Assembly (NCBI RefSeq): GCF_019649055.1 | Contig: NW_026570271.1 | Location: forward strand, 434,001 to 498,000 | Direction: 5' to 3' | Source: Paramacrobiotus metropolitanus | Taxonomy: Eukaryota; Tardigrada; Eutardigrada; Parachela; Macrobiotidae | DNA length: 64,000 bases | In this document: positions 42,101-50,395 of the stretch, one piece after another | Position numbering within the stretch: position 1 is the first letter of the stretch | How the letters are laid out: the number at the start of each line of letters is the position of its first letter | Made by a program: the position numbers and the translations under genes | The notes under the pieces: generated by a model | What the model was told of the DNA's origin: nothing | Databases searched by the model: none | Seen by the model: only the letters and a program-made list of their open reading frames with translations

Positions 42101-43396
42101 ATCGATGGAACCAGACTTTTTCGTGCCTTCATACGGCTGCAAACGCATAAAAGTATCGCTTCTACTAGTCCTATCACTTCTATCATTTTTTACTGCAAAC
42201 GCTTTGGCCATCTCAACCAACGCTTTGTTTTGAGATTCCATTATAAAACGAATGTTAGGGTCAATTGCCGGTGTTGCCGGTGCATCACCATGCACCGATG
42301 GCGCGGGACTGCCAACATTGCCATCATGCAGAAACATATCGTCTGGCGGGGGAGGTAAAAAGTCATCGTTTATGTTACCGTTAACATACTGCTGTTGCTG
42401 TGCGTACACACCTGGTTGGTGGTACTGTACTACGTTTTGCGGCGGCACTGGTAGGTACATATTTTGATTGTACACCGGCTGCCTAACTTCCTGAGGGACT
42501 ACATTTTCAACAAATGGACCGGGATTCAAAACACCCCCGCAAACTTGATGTGGCACAGTATTCACGTTAATCTGAACATGTCCAGAAAGTGTGCCAGCTG
42601 CAGTGCCACTGTTATTTGGCATACTGCTGCCTTGCCTAATATCGTAGTGCGATGGCTCTGCATGCACTGCATTATGCGCGGGCGGCTGCGCTGAGCGAGG
42701 CTCACGCACCACAGTTTCACAAACACGACTGACTGATCCTGCTACACCCCCGCAAACTTGAGTACTTCCACTATTTTCATTAACACGACTCAAAATAGAT
42801 GCCGAATGGTCACCTGAATTTACTGGCACAAAGCCTTGCGACTGACTCGACATATGCGAAAAACTATCTTGGGCCGGCGGCCGACTGAAAACCGCATTAC
42901 CTGAACCTACTGGTATTTCCGAATCAAAACATAAATCTTTTTCGAAATTTTGTTCTCTGTAACAGGCTTTGGCTTCTTTAAGCTCCTGTTTCAACTGTTC
43001 ATTACGCTGCATTAAATCTCGAATTTCTGAATCCTTACCGTCAATCCTAAGTCCGGTTGATTTGACCAGCTTATCTTTTTCTTGACACGTCGCATTTAGC
43101 TGACGCTCCCTGGCTAAAGCTGCTTTTAAATCTATCTCCGCGACAATTTTCGCACTTTTCTCTGCCTGACAATTAACTTTTAACTGCTCAATTTCCAAAG
43201 ACAACTTTTTCTCCGCTTCTTTGTGCGCTGCATACGAAGCTACCTGTTTGGACTGTACCAAATTACCATGAACTTGCTTCAAATTTTCAAACTGTGAATT
43301 CGCCTGATTTAAAGCGATTTCCAGTTCCTGATTTTTCTGCATCGTTTTTGCGTAATCAACATTATCGGCTTCAAGTTCCTTAACCTGTTTTCTCAA
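39185..43396 (-). CDS. Gag C-terminal part, aspartic protease and integrase zinc-finger remnant
   Basis: About 1,403 codons, in the same frame as the upstream Gag frame and separated from it only by a TGA. Residues 1-130: coiled coil. About 140-380: Pro/Asn-rich spacer with QVCGGV repeats. About 415-565: retrotransposon capsid domain (SIDNWLTSVDM, NAASWFKKLF). About 600-735: Asn/Gly-rich (FNNNNRSNF, NFNRGNNFNRNGNFGNN). About 740-752: CYKCHSLHPSLGC, a short zinc knuckle-like motif. About 835: protease motif VMIDTGSSISVIP with a later IVLGMDFL. About 1040-1200: acidic spacer. About 1345-1390: HDRLVHHR...CVMC, the HHCC zinc domain of an integrase, after which the protein ends. Between protease and HHCC no RT or RNase H motif exists. 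The start used here is arbitrary; the part is probably expressed by passing the TGA. Confidence 0.88.
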   Translation of the reverse strand: MRKQVKELEADNVDYAKTMQKNQELEIALNQANSQFENLKQVHGNLVQSKQVASYAAHKEAEKKLSLEIEQLKVNCQAEKSAKIVAEIDLKAALARERQLNATCQEKDKLVKSTGLRIDGKDSEIRDLMQRNEQLKQELKEAKACYREQNFEKDLCFDSEIPVGSGNAVFSRPPAQDSFSHMSSQSQGFVPVNSGDHSASILSRVNENSGSTQVCGGVAGSVSRVCETVVREPRSAQPPAHNAVHAEPSHYDIRQGSSMPNNSGTAAGTLSGHVQINVNTVPHQVCGGVLNPGPFVENVVPQEVRQPVYNQNMYLPVPPQNVVQYHQPGVYAQQQQYVNGNINDDFLPPPPDDMFLHDGNVGSPAPSVHGDAPATPAIDPNIRFIMESQNKALVEMAKAFAVKNDRSDRTSRSDTFMRLQPYEGTKKSGSIDNWLTSVDMCILSNNWDDERTCRAVAASLRSNAASWFKKLFDENPNESWEDFFRPKLLKHFNVAVTTAEMRREMNSRIFRDDDTVDTYTDSFCRWFEELRLPEDERVGILLDGLRSNRESWYTQLYPQNIKTVDDMVERLQKLEKMQASLGSNSVNSLPQKSFEFRNSNTRGNFNNNNRSNFQKSFNNNSGNWSNGQSVQMPHGVPMYYDQQSQILAGVPPAPVPVNVNVGMPQNGNGQPNSNFGNNGQNFNRGNNFNRNGNFGNNSGFNNQQRFNGNFGNNQIGQQNAQQFDENQIQREKWRLPNGREICYKCHSLHPSLGCQQPLAYPRLVEPTHDMLRRFSAQVNFLEFKPYFEHYEMSKSSEVDISEYPVTNEVCLLPTLDAQALYTTLTFFGKKVKVMIDTGSSISVIPYKLAKEMDLYIFQCPDHMKGLLVEGAYGSQVVDPLCALLNISLFGNGYEHACLVSPALNRDHIVLGMDFLTTKSLIFDFNTMSLRPSRRDPTVRTNMFYRTTHKMSDIIRAHKFDPFLHPRARIGPSLPALMRTERIGICEEAELVPYKMVHCALAQDAPEVFAMQLRSAVKQWPAKQMKNVMPAEVCTHTVSHSVREPGSESSLRGYSQSATMMHMEVQTESVRESVGSSQVCGGVNNAFAPQNVMSVNSSTLDQVLVEIREKLKRLESIEEQFLNDIRYVASLRQQDECLGENDVSSSEEEEEPVSNVSDTEEQQVCGGEPVHYDIVEGTVSAQVQCIEGVSEDSSNDESDSDSGDNGAKTNICIGAEEYQTILDEIARNRETRLLEAARNFDKPSWTRPTSNVEDDPTFSPSYDEMESPEFWGVQQSQCSDTQKWLRFCKNPQYASTSTKFVRAEVNCLTTSSSDVLYHKPPDGNEKRIFVPYQWRPVLLKLAHDRLVHHRNDLCISMIEYLNDEQKFYWPDMENDIKGAEDDCVMCRMRHWHRNQETCSEVEEG
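39898..42760 (-). repeat. Five internal copies of a polypurine-tract-like 16-mer
   Basis: Plus-strand (C/T)ACCCCCGCAAACTTG at 39898-39913, 40152-40168, 40239-40254, 42532-42547 and 42745-42760; on the minus strand CAAGTTTGCGGGGGT. The polypurine tract at 38572-38587 reads CACCCCCGCAAACGAG. In the protein most copies give QVCGG(V/E). Confidence 0.85.
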
Positions 43397-43402
43397 CTTG
43401 TT

Positions 43403-44629
43403 TCACTCATACTGCAACTGCCTCAACTCGGCCTGATAATTGTCCCTATACTGCCTGACATTATTTAAATCATTTTTTACATTATCGACTTCATTCTGCA
43501 TGTTTTCTTTACTCACTTGCTCTCTTTCGATAATCTGATTTAACCTGACAATTTCATCCCTTGATTTAACCTGCTGTAAGCACAAGGCGATATAGCCTTT
43601 TGTGCACCGAATCAACGTACCAATCGATTCTCTCGTAACTGTTCTGACTTCCTGTTCTGACTGCGAAGCTCGGAGCCTTTCATCGACGATTTTCACCTCT
43701 TCTACAAACTCAAGCCGCATTGGCTCAAAATCTTTTTCCTGAACGAACTGTCTCAATTCAGGCTGCAGCGGGTGCCACAAACCCAAAATATCATTACCAC
43801 CTTCAGGTAGATCATCATCCAATAAAGACCGATTACCATGATTAAAAGCATTATCATTTAAACTCGATTCTGATGATGGCGATTCATTACGCCGGGTTAC
43901 ATTATTGAAATCAAAAAGAATACCAGAATTAGTGGGCGCATTGCCACTTACACCTGTACTCGTATCATGTGCCACTGCACTACGATCGAGCGATTTTTCC
44001 GCTAACACCGCATTATTATCACTACCTGCATTTACCGTTACCGCGACTGAATCTGACACTGCCTGAATACTCGGAGGGGACGGGGTCGTTTTTTCTACAC
44101 CTTCAGAAGCACTGTTCACCAGGTCAACCAATGGCGAATTATTTTTTCCAGAACTTTCAACAATTACCGAAGCATTTAACTGCCTATCTGACGCAACTGC
44201 TGTATTTCGGGTACGCACGTTCTTATTCTGATTCATTTCTTTTCTGACCCTGACTTCCTCTTTGTACGCATCAATGTTCTGATCAGCCCAATCTTTTGCG
44301 AACTGAAATTCTTCTTCAGACATATCAATGTATTGGGACGGAATGGACCGCTCGTTATCGAGCCATGCCCCATAATAACTGGGTGCTCGTACTAACGAGG
44401 TGTTCCTGTCTTCCCAGTCAACCCATTGTTGACTACAGTAAGCACTTCTAACATCCGGGGGTTCGATACCAACCGCCCTGTACATTAAACCCAAAGGAAT
44501 ACGACGCGAGAATTTATACTGCGTGTCGTATTGACCTTCACTTGCTGAATACTGCAACCTATCTGCCTCAATTTTCCTGACTGGCCAAAAGCCATCACGT
44601 TTTACTGTACGATCGGTTAAATCCGACAT
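43403..44629 (-). CDS. Gag N-terminal part ending in a coiled coil at an in-frame TGA
   Basis: 408 residues. Residues 1-150 contain MSDLTDRTVKRDGFWPVRK and a Trp-rich stretch (QQWVDWEDR). The middle is Ser/Asn-rich and looks disordered. From about residue 290 it is helical, ending in a strong coiled coil (NQIIEREQVSKENMQNEVDN, then RQYRDNYQAELRQL). The stop is TGA at 43403-43405, and the heptad pattern resumes two codons later in the same frame. So the TGA is either a read-through stop regulating Gag against Gag-protease, or a recent nonsense mutation. Confidence 0.8.
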   Translation of the reverse strand: MSDLTDRTVKRDGFWPVRKIEADRLQYSASEGQYDTQYKFSRRIPLGLMYRAVGIEPPDVRSAYCSQQWVDWEDRNTSLVRAPSYYGAWLDNERSIPSQYIDMSEEEFQFAKDWADQNIDAYKEEVRVRKEMNQNKNVRTRNTAVASDRQLNASVIVESSGKNNSPLVDLVNSASEGVEKTTPSPPSIQAVSDSVAVTVNAGSDNNAVLAEKSLDRSAVAHDTSTGVSGNAPTNSGILFDFNNVTRRNESPSSESSLNDNAFNHGNRSLLDDDLPEGGNDILGLWHPLQPELRQFVQEKDFEPMRLEFVEEVKIVDERLRASQSEQEVRTVTRESIGTLIRCTKGYIALCLQQVKSRDEIVRLNQIIEREQVSKENMQNEVDNVKNDLNNVRQYRDNYQAELRQLQYE

Positions 44630-45054
44630 TTTGCTGAATTTCAGTGCAACCGCGGCAAAACCGTACCACTCAGGTGGATTAAGTTAAGCGAAAGTTGTAC
44701 TGTACCCACTGGTTGTAAACAACCAGCTCGTATTTCCCTAAAATTACTGACTGACACACGTGCAAGACGCAATGCTTGCCGCTCCTGACTGAAAAATTAC
44801 ACGTGTGCAAGACGCAGTGCTTGCCTCTCCTGACTGAAAGATTTCCCTACCGACGGATACAAAAGACAGGTCCGACAATTGCGGATACTGCTTTTACTTC
44901 GAATACAGTACTACAAAATGGTTAATCCGGTATGCGGACGTCACCACTTGTATACAAGTACAAAATATCTGATCACAGGTGCCTTGCCCGTTGATACAGA
45001 TACTGTACCAAACTGCTGAATTCAAATAGAATTCCTTTGCTGAAATTACCGAAC

Positions 45055-45159
45055 GTTCTCAGTATTAGAGAACACAACGATTTGATTGAATGGAAAAAGT
45101 TTTCAGTATTAGAAAACTACCACAATTTTTATGAATTTTTGACTCTCAGCATTAGAGAG
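45055..45159 (-). promoter_or_regulatory. Three hairpins with constant loop and covarying stems
   Basis: Plus strand: GTTCTC-AGTATTA-GAGAAC (45055-45073), AGTTTTC-AGTATTA-GAAAACT (45098-45118), CTCTC-AGCATTA-GAGAG (45143-45159). Spacing is 43-45 bases. Stems differ in sequence but pair perfectly, while the 7-base loop is constant (AGYATTA; TAATRCT in the element RNA). This is the pattern of selected RNA structure, probably a packaging or dimerisation signal. Confidence 0.75.
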
Positions 45160-45872
45160 CGAAACTTTTGAAAGATTGACTGCCACTACACTACGATTAT
45201 CCAAGCATTATGGATACACACCACTGTTTGATACACATGCAGCTGACCTTTAAGGTTTCAACCGCTTCACCGCAATTACCGTACAGCTATCCCGTTTATA
45301 TGAGATACTGTAATTTTACACAAACAATAGCTGACCTTTAAGGTTTCAACTATGTTGCTGAATACTACAGTACACTGTAGCCGATTAAGAGCTCACAGTG
45401 ACACTGCGTTATTTCAAATAAAATGAACGGCTATAAATTCTGCGAATTTTCTCGCGAATTTTCACTCACCGATTCCTTGCTGCCGCTGCCGTTCACTTCG
45501 TCTTTCTGGCTTGCCCGGTTCAGAAAAGAAAATAAAATGAAAGGAAATTTTGACCTCGAATGGTCTTACGGTGCTTTTTCAATCATAGACACGTAAAGTG
45601 CCGCATACACGAACAGTTTTCAAGTGCCTATACTGTTCTCAGTCCGTATTGTCACCCAAAATATATATCGCTAAGTGCGAATCAATCTATACATAAAATA
45701 AACCGGGGGACTCGGTTACCCTAGGTCAGTACAGGAACGCAGACCTCCTGCACCACACTAGTGGCTCCTAACGGACTCAATTAATGTGGGCTCTCTCGAG
45801 TTGACCACCAACCATCCTGCACCATCAAATTAATAAATCTACCATCTACAGACTTTCCGTACCATCGGGAAA

Positions 45873-45895
45873 GTTCGAACCTGAGGTGGGCGCCA
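45873..45895 (-). promoter_or_regulatory. Primer-binding site
   Basis: On the minus strand TGGCGCCCACCTCAGG starts right after the LTR end CGACA. The plus strand reads like a tRNA 3' end (GTTCGAACCTGAGG...GCGCCA). The start TGGCGCCC is shared with lysine-tRNA-primed elements, but the tRNA is not certain. Confidence 0.65.
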
Positions 45896-46802
45896 TGTCG
45901 TGAAAGAAAGTCCTACCAGTAGAATTGGGGTACAATCTCCACTTGTCCGACCACGACACAATCGGAATAGAGCTACTCTTATCTCAAACTGGTAGGAAAG
46001 TAGAAGATGGTAGAAGAAGAAGAAGATCTGGAACAAGTCAGGAACTGCTGGAACTCAGGAATCCCTGCTGAAAACACCAGTAACACAATGATACGAGTAA
46101 TACTTACCTGACCTCACGCTAGATGTTAGCAGAAGCGGTAAAAGCAATGTCCATCAACCTGGCGCTACAGGGCATGAAGATCGAAGGGACCGAAAGGTCA
46201 AGGCAAACAAGTGGGATCAAGTGGGTGACCTATTACGTCACGAGACTATCCGAAGATGATAATGCACGTCGACGAGATAGAGGAATGACCCCTGACGATA
46301 AGTGAAAGGTCACTCAGAGGTCAGTTTGAACAGCCTCACTTGGAAAGAGAAGACCAGAGCAAAAGCCTGAAGTTAATCAGATCGAGTAACAAGACTCTAC
46401 TTTTGTTGGGATTACAACTCTTGACATTTCTGTGGGCGACGAGCGCCTTATATAGCCCTGGGCACTCGCAGGTGCTGGCTCTTCGTACGCGCAGGTACGG
46501 ATCTGAGAACAATAGGGATTTAGAAACTAGCCAATAAAAGACATCTGATGACACGTGGACCAATAAGAACAAGAGGTCAGCTCGTACAGAAGAACAAAAG
46601 GTTTAGCTACGTCAGTGACTCGCGGTCACGTCGAAATGGCAAGTCGCGGTCAAAGTTCTCTGCTGGAGGTTTCTCAGAAGTCGAAACTGAGACTCGGGGT
46701 CATGACTCAAGAAAAAGCTGTAGTAAAGCCTAAGCCGTATCGTCAAGGGTAGAAGTAGTAGAAGTAGTACCGATGTGTACTAAGGCACGCCAGTACACGT
46801 CA
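45896..46802 (-). repeat. LTR, 5' copy (minus-strand element)
   Basis: 907 bp, near-identical to 37670-38573 including the TATA box (plus strand CCTTATATA at 46446-46454). Short open frames inside the LTRs occur identically in both copies and are not thought to be genes. Confidence 0.95.
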
Positions 46803-46990
46803 GTAGAATTATTACAGAAATTCTATCATCACACAGAATTATTACAGAAACAGAATTATTACAGAAATTCTATACAGAATTATTACAGAAATTCTATTCT
46901 ATCATCTTCATTTTTTCAGTTGGTAGAATTATTACAGATTCAGAATTACATCAGAAACCAAAATTGGATTAGAAACCGATACCTTTCGCT
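46803..46990. repeat. Minisatellite AGAATTATTACAGAAATTCT
   Basis: Four or more units of about 20-35 bases following the LTR element. CATCTTCATTTTTTCAGTTG at about 46901 duplicates the left flank of the element (about 37648). The element therefore went into, or next to, a repeat array. Confidence 0.75.
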
Positions 46991-47495
46991 TCATGCAATT
47001 AACGGCACGCCGTCCACCTCGTCCAACCGCATTTTCACGGTACATTTCGTTTCCGGCGTATGGCCGCGTATCTTATCTATTTCTACTGCGGTAACTGTTA
47101 TTGATGGCTTTTGGGGATCAGTCTTTTCATGGTTATTAGGGCCGCGCTTTCGAGGTGGCTTCCGTAAGTCTTCCGCGTTAATAATCTCCCTGAGCCACTG
47201 CCTCAACTGGTCTTCATCAGTATAGTTGGCAGTCTCTACGTTCGGTTTCTTGGACAGGACGTGATCAGTGCAGAAGGCGGCTGCATGAACTCCGCAGTTG
47301 TTGGAGCCGGATGCCTGGCGCGGGACTAAGGGCAGATCAATGCGTAGTTCCTCGCCTTGACTGCATAAAGTCCACACTTGAAGCTTCACTCAGTCCGTCG
47401 GCTCCCATCTAAGAGCACACAGCACGCTGACCTTTAGTTCGGGTGCCCATGTTGCTCTTAGAGTGACGAAGTGTCTACCCATTGGGTCGTATAGT
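46991..47495 (-). pseudogene. Ulp1-like (C48) cysteine-protease fragment
   Basis: The best-preserved part, VPRQASGSNNCGVHAAAFC, followed by a helix-rich tail (DEDQLRQWLREIINAEDL), matches the Gln/Cys end of Ulp1/SENP-type proteases often carried by DNA transposons. Upstream, in another frame, DPMGRHFVTLRATW (about 47430-47490) could be the His region. Frames are broken by a stop (TGA, about 47391-47393) and at least one shift. Probably a transposon relic. Confidence 0.5.
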
Positions 47496-48554
47496 GGCTG
47501 GATCAACGTGCCCTTTTTTCAAATCATCGCGGACTTGTTGAGCTACTGTATACGGGCGGTGACATTTCATCACCTACCCAGGGCCGGCATTCCTGTAAGG
47601 CTGTTACTTCTTAACAGATTGCGGCGGAGGAAGCAAACGACATCCAGTACTCGAGCGTCCAATAGGTATCCGACCTTGCTGAGATAATGGGTGTCGATTT
47701 AACATATCGCCCACTTTCCACCTACTCGCTTAGCTGCTTTTAGTTGATCTTCTCCAATCAACGAAATAGTCTTCCGGTTCTTCTACAAGGTCGACCATGG
47801 TTCCGCGTATAAGTACCACAAATAAAGATTTGAATTTGTCTCAGTAATCCCGGAAAATACAAGTTTCTCACATTATTTCAGATTAATCAAGCACTACTAC
47901 AGCAATTTTCTTTGGATTAAAAACTGATGCTGCCCAGTTCATTAACACTACTTAATATACGATAATGTTAATACAGTACAACGTGTAACAAAACATTTGT
48001 TTTGGTTTTGTAGTAGGGGTTCGGTCTGCATCATGTTTACAACTATATTTGGATTTGTTGCTACGATGCTTCCACGTAATATAACACAAGCCCAGCACGG
48101 ATGAATAATGTCTTAGGATTTCGAGCATGTAAAAGGGTTAAGTGCATATGTATTAAATAATGGCACGATGTTTATTACATTAAGGAGGCACGAACAAAAT
48201 AAACAGGCGTGAGCAGAACCTGTTATTTTTGCTAATGCACAGTTCGCTAATTTCAATGACAATTCGATGTAATAACACAGAGTAACAATCTGGGGATTTA
48301 CAAACAGCCCATGTTAAGCTAATGGCCACCATGGTAACAAGCTTTTGAGTGACCACTGGATTGTGGGTAATGGGCATTCCAGAAAATTAATGATGCAGGA
48401 ACACTCTCGACACTGAGAGGATTCTGTTGCACTTTAGAGCGTCCAGATTGGATGGGTGGAACGGTAGAACATTCGAGACAACGACAAAGTGTCGAGGACC
48501 CTTGTTACTTAGTTAGTATTCATATAACCAGTTTACGGGATCTACATCCGTACG

Positions 48555-48660
48555 TAACCCAAGAAAACCCAAGAAAAGCGAAGAAAGCAACCCAAGAAAA
48601 GCTAAGAAATTTACGAAACCTAAGACACCTACGAAATCTAATGAAACCTAAGAAACAAAG
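48555..48660. repeat. A-rich simple array (CCTAAGAAA-type)
   Basis: About ten degenerate units such as CCCAAGAAAA, CTAAGAAAT and CCTAAGAAA. Confidence 0.7.
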
Positions 48661-49054
48661 CAAAAAATACAGATTGCGCTAATCACTAGCTTGATTACTA
48701 TTATTATTTTGGCCTGGGTTTGCGATTTTTTACTTTGTTTGCCAAAGCGATGCCGAAGGCCGCGGGCTGCCTCTGTCGCTGCGACTGTATAAATGAATAT
48801 CCCACGTCCGTCTATGGGGGCCCATGGCAACAATTTCCTTTTGGGGGCCTCTGTTTACCCGTTGGGGCGCATCGATTAAGCAATAGCGTAACATTACCGG
48901 CGTCGTTGCGACGATTCTAACGCACTTTTCTGCGTGAAAATCGGCCCAGCCGTTCGGCCAATCATTCGGAACAACGCATACTCGTGTATAAGATGTTACG
49001 GATGTAGATAACTATAAAGGCGTATTGATATTTTTTTAGACCGGAAATTTTGGG

Positions 49055-49140
49055 GCGCATAGCAAATTATCTACGCGCCTTAAATTTTTTAGGCGCATAG
49101 CAAAATAACTATACGCCCTAAAATTTTGGGGCGCATAGAA
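49055..49140. repeat. Alternating inverted GGCGCATAG words
   Basis: GGGGCGCATAG, CTACGCGCC, AGGCGCATAG, CTATACGCCC and GGGGCGCATAG follow each other at 16-24-base intervals with AAATTTT between, able to form successive hairpins. Confidence 0.7.
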
Positions 49141-50395
49141 GTGACCTTTTTTATTTCACAACACAAAGAGCTCATTTAACTTTTCGACTCCCTCCATGTT
49201 TCCATTAGTGATGCCGCATTCCACGGTGTATCTCTAAAGGCAACCGCTGCTGCAAAAATTCGTGTGAGCGAGTATCTCCGAAGTGTTTCCGCATGGGTTT
49301 TCGCCCGTTTTCCTATTTCCTTGATGGTAGCAATGGCTTTGTGTTGGACGTTTGCAAGTTATTTGGTTAACACTCGCCCTCGTCCATGTGCCTGAGAGGC
49401 ACATTTAATCATTCAGAAATTCAGGGAACGTTACACTGGCAGTTGACTTCTTCCTACCTAGCTTGAATTCCTCAGAAAACTGGTTTGCATTTTACTTATT
49501 CAAACATTTAGTAAAAATAAATGACCTGAAAACTTTAAAACTACGAATTCCAACCGCTTCCTGTTGGTGAACAAATGGTAGCCTCCCGTGATTTGGCTTT
49601 GCTGCCAATTTTTCTTGCGAAGTCCTCCCTTCTTTCAAATTCAGTTTACCGAATTAAAAGTAACTCTTTCTACTTGCGTGCTTAATAAAAACGAAGAACA
49701 AAGTGTAGAAAACATTTTGGATGAATATCAGACCGTTCTACACCATATTAGGACAAATCCATGGGCTGCGCCTGCGCGGCACACAACAAAACTCCGTGTA
49801 ATTAAACCATAGACGAGTGCGAGTGTTAACGTTAAAAAAGACTGTTGACCGTGTATTGCACAACTGCCGGGAACGATCGCGTTTTATTTGCCGCAACCAC
49901 GCAAATTTTTTTTGCCGCAACCACGGCAAAAGAATCTAAATTTCTTGAAGTGATTTATCAACGAGTATTCCAGGTGCCTGGTAAAACGCCTCTAGTGCAA
50001 TGGAGGCTGACTACGGTAGGTGTATAGTTATGCACAATAATGGTGTCGGTAACGATAGTAAGCGCTAACTGAGCGCTAAGGACATTTTTCCAGACGACTG
50101 TTAAACAACTCTGATTAAACCTGTTGAATCGGTAAGTGGGTTCTGCTTACAGCAAAAGGCACACGGTATCCGCAATCATTATTCTACACCTGTCAGCTAG
50201 GAAGGCGCTTATGAAAGGCTGCGAGCAGTTAAAAGTGCTCAATTTTCCCCAAGGACAATCCAGCACTTATGATAAAGCTGTTTTTTTTCCAGCCAGCATT
50301 GGCTTGTTGTTGGATACTGTCAAAGAATTCCGCCCGACGTGGATGCAGTAACAATCTGAAAAAAGTCTATTTTAATTTTCCTTGCACAAGAGAAA

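Larger units (their letters stand above)
44630..45895 (-). other. 5' leader of the LTR element
   Basis: 1.27 kb without open frame between the right LTR and the Gag ATG. Contains a 46-base tandem duplication at 44754-44839 (CAAGACGCARTGCTTGCC core), two copies of CTGACCTTTAAGGTTTCAAC (about 45243 and 45330), three hairpins (45055-45159) and the primer-binding site at its right end. Such leaders usually hold dimerisation and packaging signals. Confidence 0.7.
37670..46802 (-). mobile_element. LTR retrotransposon, Gypsy-like, lacking reverse transcriptase
   Basis: Bounded by TG...CA long terminal repeats, 37670-38573 and 45896-46802, which differ by little more than a 3-bp indel, and by a 4-bp target duplication GTAG (37666-37669 and 46803-46806). 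All features read on the minus strand: primer-binding site next to the right LTR, polypurine tract next to the left LTR, TATA box inside the LTRs. It encodes Gag and protease and the N-terminal zinc-binding part of an integrase. RT, RNase H and the integrase core are absent, so it would have to be moved by enzymes of another element. LTR similarity indicates a recent insertion. Confidence 0.93.
47496..50395. other. Stretch without recognisable genes
   Basis: No coding signal. Contains an A-rich array of CTAAGAAA/CCAAGAAAA words (48555-48660) and a set of alternating GGCGCATAG / CTAYRCGCC inverted words (49055-49140). Confidence 0.5.

Noticed and set aside
45873-45895. A tRNA gene ending in GTTCGAAC...GCCA
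   Set aside because: The T-arm does not pair and there is no cloverleaf upstream; position next to the LTR makes it the primer-binding site.
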